Shown: in pieces, positions 18,306 through 24,812 of the stretch
How the letters are laid out: every line of letters starts with the position of its first letter
Position numbering within the stretch: the stretch's first letter is position 1
Source of the DNA: Planctomycetaceae bacterium
Lineage (GTDB): Bacteria > Planctomycetota > Phycisphaerae > Sedimentisphaerales > Anaerohalosphaeraceae
DNA: 64,000 nt
Direction of reading: 5' to 3'
Assembly: GCA_021372945.1 (NCBI GenBank)
Contig: JAJFTK010000024.1
Span: 1-64,000, forward strand
Translations under genes and position numbers: made by a program
Notes under the pieces: model-generated
What the model saw: only the letters and a program-made list of their open reading frames with translations
The model's database searches: none
What the model was told of the DNA's origin: nothing

Positions 18306-19031
18306 TTAGAAAGCCCAAATTCGCTGCATTTGGGTGTCGTATTCGACTTGTGAGATTTCGCCGCTGAGGAGCTTTGCATCAAGTGCGTCCTCAAGTTGCA
18401 GACGGCTCGATGCGCTGGTGTCGTATTCGTCGTCGTCATAGTCGTAAAGATTATGGGACTGGTATCCGATTCTTGCGACAGTTCCGCTTGCGTTTCCGAT
18501 GTTGTTTTGCCACGTGTATTTTTTTTCGCGGACAAGCTCCTTGAGTTCTGCTTCCCAGGCCTCGAAATCCGGTGTGTCAAACTCGGTCAAGAAGTCGATC
18601 TCAACGTCCATTTCCAGTTGCAGGGAAACAGGGCTGTTGATTTGAAGCCTGGCATAGGATGCCCCGGACTGGTTGACGATCAGCATAATGGCCCAATCGC
18701 AGTTGCCCAGTGACTCCGTGAAGGTTTTTTCGTCTGTGCCTGATGGGGTAGCACCGCAGCCGCTGGGGTGCGTGTGAATCCAGATGCGGTTGAATTGCGA
18801 GGGCTTAAATCCCTTCTCGGCCATGTCGATGGCAAACTTGGCGATGGCGTCGTCGTCCATTTCGGTAGTGCAGGAGGCGCATTCCTGCTCAACCAGGGCA
18901 AAGTCGTCGATTGTGAATGGGGTTTTGGGGTCAAATGATATGCCCCAGCCGGATACTTCGGTCTTGGCAGTGGCGGCTAGGAACATCAGTTTGGACCAAA
19001 CGGTGGGTGAAATGTACAGAACTGGTTTCAT
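18306..19031 (-). CDS. JAB/JAMM-family metalloprotease (deubiquitinase-like)
   Basis: A 241-residue protein with a JAMM zinc-protease core: Glu25 in TEVSGWG and IHTHPSGCGATPSGTDEKTF with His86, His88, Ser97 and Asp100. The spacing between the second His and the Ser is one residue longer than in the eukaryotic consensus. The expected role is to trim the Ubl precursor or remove it from targets. The C-terminal ~90 residues are acidic and coiled, ending in a short helical segment. TAAAGGAG precedes the start. It sits between the E2-like and E1-like genes with 12-bp gaps on both sides. Confidence 0.87.
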   Translation of the reverse strand: MKPVLYISPTVWSKLMFLAATAKTEVSGWGISFDPKTPFTIDDFALVEQECASCTTEMDDDAIAKFAIDMAEKGFKPSQFNRIWIHTHPSGCGATPSGTDEKTFTESLGNCDWAIMLIVNQSGASYARLQINSPVSLQLEMDVEIDFLTEFDTPDFEAWEAELKELVREKKYTWQNNIGNASGTVARIGYQSHNLYDYDDDEYDTSASSRLQLEDALDAKLLSGEISQVEYDTQMQRIWAF

Positions 19032-19043
19032 TATGGTTCTCCT

Positions 19044-20363
19044 TTAGAATGGCATTTCAGGCGTTACGGGGTTAGGGGTTCCAGGTTGACTGTTTTCTGC
19101 TTGAATCTGGGCAAGCGTTTGTTCCAGGTGGCGGCGCATGTCTGCGATCCATTCGGGAGTGTATTGATCCAGATCAACCCGCTCTTGAGACACTGCCGGT
19201 GTGACCGGATGAACCGTGACAGGTTCTGCTTGCGGCGGCGTTGTGGTCTCCTGGGTATTATTTGGGGCATCCGTTGGTTCTTGGCTGGCCTCGCAATCGC
19301 AATCGCAGTTTGGGCAAAGCGTTTGGCCGCAATGGACACATTCGTCCTTGCATTCGGCACACAGATAGTCGCCGCAGATGTGGCAACGGGCTAAACCTCT
19401 GAGGCAGCGTATGCAGAAATGATTTCCGCAACTGCAAGCTCCGGCGCAATTCTCACAAACAGTGTTGTGGCATCCGTTGCACGTTAAAGAACAGTTTCCG
19501 CAGATTATATTGTCGCAGCGTTCACAGGTAAAAGCGCAGTTTTCGCAGATTGCGTTGTCACAGTTGGAGCAATTGTGGATACACGCTGCGCAGCCGTCGC
19601 GTTCGCACTGGTTGCAACGAGACAAGCAGTTTTCGCAAACCTGGCGTTCGCATTGTGGGCATTGGACGCGTTCAGTTACGCGGTCGTTGCAGTTTTGGCA
19701 TCGAACGGCGAGGCGCTTCCAGTCGTCGATGTGTTTGTATGGATTGTGGCCAAATTCATTTAGGACGGCGGTGGCAAGGTCGAAAATACTGAGAAAATCG
19801 GCGCGCTCTATTGCGGCGTTGGCGGCGGCCGAGGCTTCACCAAAACACAACCTGCCATCTGCGACGTGGGGGTGATTGAAGCTGGAGCCGTCTAGTGGTC
19901 TTTTGGGTTGAAGCGCGAGAATGGTTACGCGGCGCCAGGGGTCGATAAGGATGCGAAATTGGCCCAACTCAACATCATGGAGAGTGATTGGGTCGGTTTC
20001 CCGGTAGATGAGGTGAGCGGATTGGTCGTAGTGTACTCCGTTCTTCACCGCGCAGACAAGGTTGTCATAGGTTTGGCGCCATCGTTCCGTAAGTTTGGCT
20101 TTCCAGTCATAGTACTTGGAGTAGTTGCCGTAGAAGGTGTAACTTAGATCATTAAATGATCTCCAGAGTGCCCATGCGTCTCGCGAAATTTCAACATTTG
20201 GGTCCTTGTCGTGCCTGAGGATTGTGCGAATTGCCTTCATGTGTAGGTTGTGTCCATCAAAAACCTTGTGCATGAAGTCTATGTCAGTTTGGGACATAGG
20301 GCTTCTGCCATTGGTCCATTCTTTGGCAAAGGCTTCCAGTGCGGCGGTTAGTTTTGTATCCAT
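19044..20363 (-). CDS. E2-like Ubl conjugase fused to CxxC zinc-binding repeats
   Basis: A 439-residue protein in three parts. The N-terminal ~215 residues carry a UBC-type active-site segment, FNHPHVADGRLCFGEA, with His164, His166 and candidate catalytic Cys173. Preceding strands (GQFRILIDPWRRVTILAL) fit the E2 sheet. Residues about 222-357 are a dense array of CxxC pairs spaced about 10-20 residues apart, like tandem zinc ribbons or RING-like treble clefs. This could serve as an E3-like or substrate-binding module. The last 80 residues are Pro/Thr/Gln-rich and likely disordered. The E2 call rests on motif and context; the fold of the Cys region is open. Confidence 0.8.
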   Translation of the reverse strand: MDTKLTAALEAFAKEWTNGRSPMSQTDIDFMHKVFDGHNLHMKAIRTILRHDKDPNVEISRDAWALWRSFNDLSYTFYGNYSKYYDWKAKLTERWRQTYDNLVCAVKNGVHYDQSAHLIYRETDPITLHDVELGQFRILIDPWRRVTILALQPKRPLDGSSFNHPHVADGRLCFGEASAAANAAIERADFLSIFDLATAVLNEFGHNPYKHIDDWKRLAVRCQNCNDRVTERVQCPQCERQVCENCLSRCNQCERDGCAACIHNCSNCDNAICENCAFTCERCDNIICGNCSLTCNGCHNTVCENCAGACSCGNHFCIRCLRGLARCHICGDYLCAECKDECVHCGQTLCPNCDCDCEASQEPTDAPNNTQETTTPPQAEPVTVHPVTPAVSQERVDLDQYTPEWIADMRRHLEQTLAQIQAENSQPGTPNPVTPEMPF

Positions 20364-20378
20364 ATAATGCTCCTGTGC

Positions 20379-20412
20379 AAAAAAGGGGCAGGATTTGGCG
20401 TCCTGCCCCTTT
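20379..20412 (-). terminator. Terminator between the Ubl gene and the E2-JAB-E1 genes
   Basis: On the minus strand AAGGGGCAGGA pairs perfectly with TCCTGCCCCTT around a 7-nt loop, followed by TTTTG. It lies after the Ubl stop and 16 bp before the E2 start, so the enzyme genes may be expressed by read-through at lower level than the Ubl. Confidence 0.8.
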
Positions 20413-20438
20413 GGTTTTAATGTCCTGGCTTGTTTGGT

Positions 20439-20660
20439 TTAGCGAGCACCCGCCATCTTGGTTGGCGTGACGGTCACTTTGTCGCCGTCTTGGAGCTCGT
20501 AATCCGCGGTGACGATTTCGCCGTTGACGCGGATACTGGAGTTGTTGCTGGGCGCGCCTTCCTTCTCGTGCTGGAAGAAGTCGGCAATCGTCATACCGGG
20601 GTCAACATAGACCTGACGCGCGAATCCACCGCCGTTGTTGTTGATGTAAAGAATGTTCAT
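20439..20660 (-). CDS. Ubiquitin-like (beta-grasp) protein
   Basis: A 73-residue protein starting MNILYINNNGG and ending VTVTPTKMAGAR. The pattern N-terminal beta hairpin, helix (GMTIADFFQHE), SIRVNGEIV and the closing strand DGDKVTVTP matches ThiS/MoaD/ubiquitin beta-grasp folds. The Met at 20660 is chosen because AGAAGGGAAAC lies just upstream; the frame before it is not convincing. There is no Gly-Gly terminus: the end is AGAR, so either the Arg is activated, or the JAB protease trims it, or activation differs. It is the first gene of the cassette and presumably the modifier conjugated by the E1 and E2. Confidence 0.85.
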   Translation of the reverse strand: MNILYINNNGGGFARQVYVDPGMTIADFFQHEKEGAPSNNSSIRVNGEIVTADYELQDGDKVTVTPTKMAGAR

Positions 20661-20842
20661 TGTGTTTCCCTTCTGGGCGTTGTGCCCAATAGCGCTTGTC
20701 GGCGCCGCCGCTTTTGCGGCTGTGTTAAAGTGTTTTCCCTTGGGCAACAGCGCCCTTTCGTGGGAGGTTTTGATAGATGGGTAGGGCGCCCAGTCAGCCC
20801 CTGGCATGTCCCAGGTATGTTGGCCGACCGGAACGCCCATAT

Positions 20843-20867
20843 TGCCAGGAGCGGGGATCGAGCCCGC
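20843..20867 (-). pseudogene. tRNA-like 3' end (T arm and acceptor strand)
   Basis: Minus strand: T stem GCGGG and CCCGC around CTCGATC, then TCCTGGC and A. A six-pair partner GCCAGGC lies about 130 nt upstream, too far for an ordinary tRNA. No anticodon arm with a 7-nt loop fits. It may be a fragment, a tRNA-like structure or coincidence. Confidence 0.3.
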
Positions 20868-20915
20868 TTACCAGCCCGCGGTTTATCTGGATACAGTCTT
20901 TTGAGGAGGACTTTT

Positions 20916-20978
20916 ATGCATGATCTCATTTGCCTGATAGATCTATCCAGTTGGGGTTGGTACACCATGCCTGGCTAA
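20916..20978 (+). CDS. Plus-strand micropeptide, copy 1
   Basis: A 20-codon frame (MHDLICLIDLSSWGWYTMPG) with a very strong GAGGAGG 6 bp upstream. It points against its neighbours. The first eight codons and the leader match a second copy at 57911 (MHELICLIGLL), including the GAGGACTTTYATGCATGA stretch. Translation is unproven. The conserved part could be a regulatory leader rather than a functional peptide. Confidence 0.35.
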   Translation: MHDLICLIDLSSWGWYTMPG

Positions 20979-21284
20979 AATGCCCCACTGACGCCTTGGC
21001 GTCGCTGCAATAGCAGCATGTGTGTGTGCGGGGGCTTGTATGGGTTAAGGGCGATGCGAGGGCTCGCCCGTGAGTGCAAAAAGCTGGGGCCTAACTTGGC
21101 CAAGCAGGTCCCAGCTAACCGGAGGAGGAGATGCAAAATATTGGATATGCAGCCCGCCAGAGGCCCTTGCGGGCGGTTCCATTGGGCTGCATTTGTTTTC
21201 ATGTGCAGCAGGCCGGACCGGACGGATGGCGATCATGGCGTTTATACCGTGAAGTGGTTCACTGCTGCACCTATTTAAGGAGTT

Positions 21285-21521
21285 TTATGCGGCCTTCCGT
21301 AAAGAGCGCGTAGTCCGCTTGGTTTTCTTTATGGCTGCCTTGTGCGCCTTTCGGTCCTTGTTCTTTCCTTTCAGGTGGTGTATGTTGCCGGAATAGCATG
21401 GTTCGCAGATTTTGCCTTCCTGACAAACTGAGCCGAGTTTGGCGTGGAAATTGAATCCGCAGGCACGGCAGTTTTCTTTAACCATTGGCATTTTTGCTTT
21501 TTGTTTGCGTGTGAGGCTCAT
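21285..21521 (-). CDS. Small basic zinc-finger protein
   Basis: A 78-residue basic protein with CRACGF and CQEGKICEPCY, enough for one zinc-binding knuckle (about residues 18-43), and a Lys/Arg-rich tail. Such proteins usually bind nucleic acid. ACGAAAGGAACC precedes the start. I do not recognise the family; it is kept because of the clear ribosome binding site and the paired cysteines. Confidence 0.6.
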   Translation of the reverse strand: MSLTRKQKAKMPMVKENCRACGFNFHAKLGSVCQEGKICEPCYSGNIHHLKGKNKDRKAHKAAIKKTKRTTRSLRKAA

Positions 21522-21620
21522 AGGGTTCCTTTCGTTTTAGAATCAATGGGGGCATCATGCCCCTTGGAGCGCATCATGCTGATGGGTTTGCCGCCTCATA
21601 GCGGCCAAGCAGAGGTTTAT

Positions 21621-22004
21621 TTACGCGCTGAGCATTTGGACCCAGCGGGTTACGTTTTTGACCCAATGGCGGTTAAGGCCTTTTGGGTCGTTGTTGGCGC
21701 CTACGGGTGCGTAGCGCTTTCCCAGAAATTCGATGAAGGAATCCTTTCGATTGGTGCATTTCCATCGTTTCCGGTTTTTAACTATGGTTGCTGCGGCCCA
21801 CCCGGCCTGGGTGTCCAGGTTGTGGGCCTTGGGGTTCATCACGCCGAATTCCTTTCCGGGCCCGCCGTTCTCGGCCTTGCGTATGGCGAGCAGGATAATG
21901 AAGTCTTCTCCGAAGCACTGGTTTCTTATGGCAGCCTTTTCAATCACCGTGTATTCCTCCGCAGGAAAATGGGCAAGCGCGATTGTGAGCATAAGGGTAG
22001 CCAT
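21621..22004 (-). CDS. Lysozyme-like protein, candidate endolysin
   Basis: A 127-residue protein with LLAIRKAENGGPGKEFGVMN (about residues 33-52), then TQAGWAAATIVKNRKRW. This matches small lysozyme/transglycosylase folds found in phages and mobile elements, where the Glu of AENG is the likely catalytic acid. The Met at 22004 is chosen since AAGGAGAATCCC precedes it; the frame upstream is not coding-like. It would cut host peptidoglycan at lysis, with the holin-like protein near 54.1 kb. No clear signal peptide is present. Confidence 0.65.
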   Translation of the reverse strand: MATLMLTIALAHFPAEEYTVIEKAAIRNQCFGEDFIILLAIRKAENGGPGKEFGVMNPKAHNLDTQAGWAAATIVKNRKRWKCTNRKDSFIEFLGKRYAPVGANNDPKGLNRHWVKNVTRWVQMLSA

Positions 22005-22141
22005 GGGATTCTCCTTGGTTGAGACAAAGATGCCGGAGCGGCAACAAACCGCCCCGGCTGCACGAAAGGAGCACCATAGTTCCGGTGCCAATAGCGAGAT
22101 TAGTACTTGCGAAAATTTTTTGGGAGCAGCGAAAAGAGGTA

Positions 22142-22336
22142 TCAGGTTGGAAAGCCGACTGTGGCCCCAGAAAAAAGCGTTGTAACGTGCTCAATTGCTT
22201 TTTGTTTGATTTCGTTCATGGTCATGTCGTCGTGTACATCGAGGGTTACACGTATAGAGCTAAGGCCTGGAACAGAAACTATGGTTGTGAATTTGTATAG
22301 TTCTTTTGGTTGGCGTTTGGTGTGTGTGGGTTTCAT
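22142..22336 (-). CDS. Hypothetical protein, 64 residues
   Basis: A small protein preceded by AAAGAAAGGAAAACC at a good distance. After a basic start it has a beta-strand-like segment (KFTTIVSVPGLSSIRVTLDV) and a helix. I recognise no family. A terminator-like hairpin lies between it and the gene to the right. Confidence 0.5.
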   Translation of the reverse strand: MKPTHTKRQPKELYKFTTIVSVPGLSSIRVTLDVHDDMTMNEIKQKAIEHVTTLFSGATVGFPT

Positions 22337-22374
22337 GGTTTTCCTTTCTTTTTTTAATCAATTATTCAACAAAT

Positions 22375-22417
22375 GCCGCCCCCGCATTTATGCGTGGGGG
22401 GCGGCTTTTGTTTTTCT
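22375..22417. terminator. Hairpin terminator with CATTTATG loop
   Basis: GCCGCCCCC-GCATTTATGC-GTGGGGGGCGGC followed on the plus strand by TTTTGTTTTT; on the minus strand the tail is weaker (ATTTGTTG). The loop sequence recurs in hairpins at 24 kb and 24.8 kb. It overlaps the 3' end of the neighbouring minus-strand gene. Confidence 0.6.
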
Positions 22418-22741
22418 CCTTGCGAGCGCAATTGTTGCGAGGATAAGATGTGGAGTTAAAACGAATTCAGGCACTGGGGTGATTTGCCCCATTGGTTCGT
22501 TAAAGTTGTAATATGTTATTGGCGCCGTTTGTGTGACAGTGGCCAGATTAAACCAAGTGCCCGATCTTATGCCTTCGAAAAGCAATTGGTCTAATTGAAT
22601 GGCCTTGATGTCAGCCAATTCGCCAGGTGGGATAGATACCCCTACGGCGAATGGGATTTCGTATTCCCCGTAAGGGACACGGTGCTTGCCAATGGTTGGC
22701 AAGAATGCGAGTGCTGTTAGGACGAGCTTAATCGGTATCAT
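22388..22741 (-). CDS. Secreted protein with PEP-CTERM-like tail
   Basis: A 117-residue protein. An N-terminal hydrophobic stretch (IKLVLTALAFLPTIG) looks like a signal peptide. Near the end PVPEFVLTPHLILATIALARRK closely resembles a PEP-CTERM sorting signal: PEP-like motif, helix and basic cluster. PEP-CTERM proteins are common in planctomycetes and related phyla, but odd in a phage. The start at 22741 lies inside the end of the upstream gene (14-bp overlap), so it is translationally coupled. Function is unknown. Confidence 0.5.
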   Translation of the reverse strand: MIPIKLVLTALAFLPTIGKHRVPYGEYEIPFAVGVSIPPGELADIKAIQLDQLLFEGIRSGTWFNLATVTQTAPITYYNFNEPMGQITPVPEFVLTPHLILATIALARRKTKAAPHA

Positions 22742-23570
22742 CCCACCACTCCTCCCCATCATAAACCGAAGGCCGCCAGTCGATGTTGCTGACGCGGTTT
22801 TTGTGGAAAATGGTGACGAAGGGGAACCCGATCTCTTGGTCCGAGGTGAGTTCTTTGCCTGCCAGGTCAATATGCACCCAGTCTCCGCCGACATCCACCA
22901 CCATGTAGTTGCCGTTGAGATATGGGGCCAAGTGGCATTCGCTGAGTGTCAGCGTGTCGCCGGGCTGTGCCGCGTTGCCGGGTAGATGAAGCATCATCAG
23001 TGAACCATCGGCGTCCCAGTCGGGTAAATCGAATGTATGCGACCGGAACCATTGGGGATTGTATTCCTCAAGTCCTCTGTGGTCCTCGTTGAGTGTTTCT
23101 TCCTCGTCGTCGTCCCAGGCAGCAGGGTCAAATTCTTCTACGCTTTGGACATAGAAAGCATAGAGCCCGTTCTGCCTGGTGCAGGCGAGGTTGTACTTGC
23201 GGTGTTTGGCGATCAGAATGACGCTCAGGCCGCTTACGCGGATTTCCCGACGGAACCAGTTTTCAGCCTGAGGGCAGACACCCTCTTCTTCCATGACCGT
23301 GCGGATCATGGCTTCGATGAATCTGTGGTTCTTCTCCGTCCTCACCACTGAGGGCGGATAGTACACATGCGCTTCAAACTCGCCGTTGGAGACGAGTTCG
23401 TCGCCTGTCAGGCCGGTTTCGGGTAACAAAAGGTACTCCGAAAGCGTTTGCAGTTTGGCGTTGAACACTGGCAGGCCCTGTTTGGAAGACAGGGCAGCCA
23501 GCGGCGAGTTGATGGACAGTTCGGCGAACAGTTCATCTAGCTGTTCGGCGAGCGAATGAATGGCAATCAT
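22728..23570 (-). CDS. Hypothetical protein, 280 residues
   Basis: The start at 23570 follows AACGAAAGGGGTATCAC, so the frame upstream is discarded. The protein has a helical N-terminal third, a middle part with strands (RREIRVSGLSVILIAKH), an acidic stretch (DDDEEE near 160) and a C-terminal part rich in Trp and Asp. It shows no signal peptide, membrane segment or motif that I know. Its end overlaps the secreted-protein gene. Confidence 0.6.
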   Translation of the reverse strand: MIAIHSLAEQLDELFAELSINSPLAALSSKQGLPVFNAKLQTLSEYLLLPETGLTGDELVSNGEFEAHVYYPPSVVRTEKNHRFIEAMIRTVMEEEGVCPQAENWFRREIRVSGLSVILIAKHRKYNLACTRQNGLYAFYVQSVEEFDPAAWDDDEEETLNEDHRGLEEYNPQWFRSHTFDLPDWDADGSLMMLHLPGNAAQPGDTLTLSECHLAPYLNGNYMVVDVGGDWVHIDLAGKELTSDQEIGFPFVTIFHKNRVSNIDWRPSVYDGEEWWDDTD

Positions 23571-23592
23571 GTGATACCCCTTTCGTTGAGCA

Positions 23593-23979
23593 TTAAGATT
23601 CCATGGCCACGTCTTTGATGGCAAAGACGCAGCATTCAATGCCAAGCTGTTGCGCCATTCTGGCTGTGCGCGTGGCGTTAGCGTTGGTTCCGTCCTTGAA
23701 GGTGATGTTGACGTTTGCGAGCGCCAAAATCTCCTTGTCCCGGATCTCGTTGGCGCGAGTTTTGTGCTCGGTCCAAAAAGTCGGGAAGTACTTGATGTAC
23801 AATCCGTTCTTGCGGGCGTAGTTTGCTGCCAGGTACGGGACGCCTTTTTCGTCCGTAAGCAGCAGGCAGATCTGGTGTGTTTTTGCCTTCTCTGCCAGCT
23901 TGGCGTCCAGGACGGTTTGAAGCTGTTGAAGCGTCAAGGATGGACTTCCGTTGACCGCAACGTAATAAAAAGGTTGCAT
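23593..23979 (-). CDS. SLOG/YspA-like (DUF2493) protein
   Basis: A 128-residue protein with the YspA-type Rossmann-like layout: an N-terminal VNGSPSLTLQQLQTVLD, the GVPYLAANYARKNGLYIKYF stretch, FWTEHKTRANEIRDKEIL and ADVNITF-like ANVNITFKDG. In YspA/SLOG proteins the loop and the RNxxI-type segment bind nucleotides or nucleotide-derived signals; such proteins occur in phages and defence loci. Met at 23979 is preferred over one five codons upstream because GAAAGGG precedes it. What it binds here is unknown. Confidence 0.65.
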   Translation of the reverse strand: MQPFYYVAVNGSPSLTLQQLQTVLDAKLAEKAKTHQICLLLTDEKGVPYLAANYARKNGLYIKYFPTFWTEHKTRANEIRDKEILALANVNITFKDGTNANATRTARMAQQLGIECCVFAIKDVAMES

Positions 23980-24004
23980 GGTGATCCCTTTCATTTAATT
24001 TGAG

Positions 24005-24056
24005 GTTAAAAAAAGCCCCTCCCGCATTTATGCGGGGGAGGGGCTTTTGTTTTTGG
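24005..24056. terminator. Bidirectional terminator between SSB and SLOG genes
   Basis: A long GC-rich hairpin, AAAAGCCCCTCCCGC-ATTTAT-GCGGGGGAGGGGC, with TTTTTTTAA on the minus strand and TTTTGTTTTTGG on the plus strand. It lies between the SSB stop and the next gene. Confidence 0.85.
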
Positions 24057-24068
24057 ATACGTGCCGAC

Positions 24069-24506
24069 TTACAGAGGCGACAGATCTCCCTCGGGGAAGT
24101 CGGGCATTTCTTCCAGTGCAGGGTCCAAGGGCGCCTGAGGAGGCTGGGGAGGCTGGGAAGCCTGTGGAGCAGGGTTGGAAGGAGCCTTGTCCAGGAAATC
24201 CAAGCCGTCCGTGTCAACAACGAGCATATTCACGTGACGTTTTCCGGTCTGAGTATTCCAGCTCTCGGTTTGTAGGCGACCCTTGAGGAGGACGGGTTTG
24301 CTTTTGTGCATGTATTGGGCCAAAGCTGTAGCCCTGTTGCCCCAAATAGCGACTTCTTGGAAGCACAAGCTGTCTTTGGTTTCACCGGCTGCGTTTTTGA
24401 AGCGGGTGTTTGAGGCAACTGAGAACCTGAGAAGCGGCATTTTGCCAGGTGTGGTGAACAATTTGGCGTCTGCAACAACGTGTCCCTTGATGATCAATGT
24501 GTTCAT
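24069..24506 (-). CDS. ssb: Single-stranded DNA-binding protein
   Basis: A 145-residue OB-fold SSB. It starts with MNTLIIKGHVVADAKL, followed by LLRFSVASNTRFKN, FQEVAIWGNRATALAQYM and VLLKGRLQTESW, as in bacterial and phage SSBs. The Pro/Gln-rich linker ends in an acidic tail DFPEGDLSPL, in place of the usual DDxxPF partner-binding tip. It protects single strands in phage replication and recombination. GGAAAGGAAGTACC precedes the ATG. Confidence 0.9.
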   Translation of the reverse strand: MNTLIIKGHVVADAKLFTTPGKMPLLRFSVASNTRFKNAAGETKDSLCFQEVAIWGNRATALAQYMHKSKPVLLKGRLQTESWNTQTGKRHVNMLVVDTDGLDFLDKAPSNPAPQASQPPQPPQAPLDPALEEMPDFPEGDLSPL

Positions 24507-24533
24507 GGTACTTCCTTTCCGCCCATAGGGCTA

Positions 24534-24743
24534 TTAAGCTGAGAATTTTTTGGCTATCCGTGCTTTCTTGGCCAATTCGGTCAAGATGGTTGACTGTTTG
24601 GTTGACATTGTTTTTGCTGGCCAGGTTAGGATTTTTACGGCAAAATCCTTTTCCCAGTCGCTGAAGAATTTGGTTGCGTATTCGGCGTACATTTGCAGAA
24701 TTCGCTTTTGCGCACCGATCTTGCGTCCTTTGCACATTTGCAT
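24534..24743 (-). CDS. Hypothetical basic helical protein, 69 residues
   Basis: A small, mostly helical, lysine-rich protein (SDWEKDFAVKILTWPAKTMS) with a clear ribosome binding site, AAAGGAGAAATGC. It lies between SSB and a Cys-rich protein in the same direction. No family is recognised. Confidence 0.5.
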   Translation of the reverse strand: MQMCKGRKIGAQKRILQMYAEYATKFFSDWEKDFAVKILTWPAKTMSTKQSTILTELAKKARIAKKFSA

Positions 24744-24772
24744 TTCTCCTTTTGGTTAATTTTGTTTAAGAA

Positions 24773-24812
24773 AACCCCCGCCTCATTTATGAGCGGGCGG
24801 GGTTTTCGGTTA
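24773..24812. terminator. Hairpin terminator with CATTTATG loop
   Basis: AAAACCCCCGCC-TCATTTATGA-GCGGGCGGGGTTTT, a near-perfect stem with T-runs on both strands. It overlaps the end of the adjacent minus-strand gene. Loop and stem are similar to hairpins near 22.4 and 24.0 kb. Confidence 0.65.

Larger units (their letters stand above)
20661..21284. other. Intergenic stretch with plus-strand SD signals and a tRNA-like 3' half
   Basis: No minus-strand gene of note is present. On the plus strand there are three strong Shine-Dalgarno plus ATG pairs: GAGGAGG before 20916, GGAGGAGGAG before 21131 and AAGGAG before 21297. Short hairpins occur (GACGCCTTGGCGTC, GCTGCAATAGCAGC). On the minus strand, 20843-20867 reads like the T arm and acceptor end of a tRNA, with no matching 5' half at normal distance. 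The stretch separates the Ubl cassette from the accessory genes and may hold its promoter. Confidence 0.4.

Noticed and set aside
21131..21313. 60-codon plus-strand frame with strong GGAGGAGG
   Set aside because: The start signal is good, but the protein looks random and overlaps the end of a minus-strand gene; kept only as a remark in the intergenic entry.
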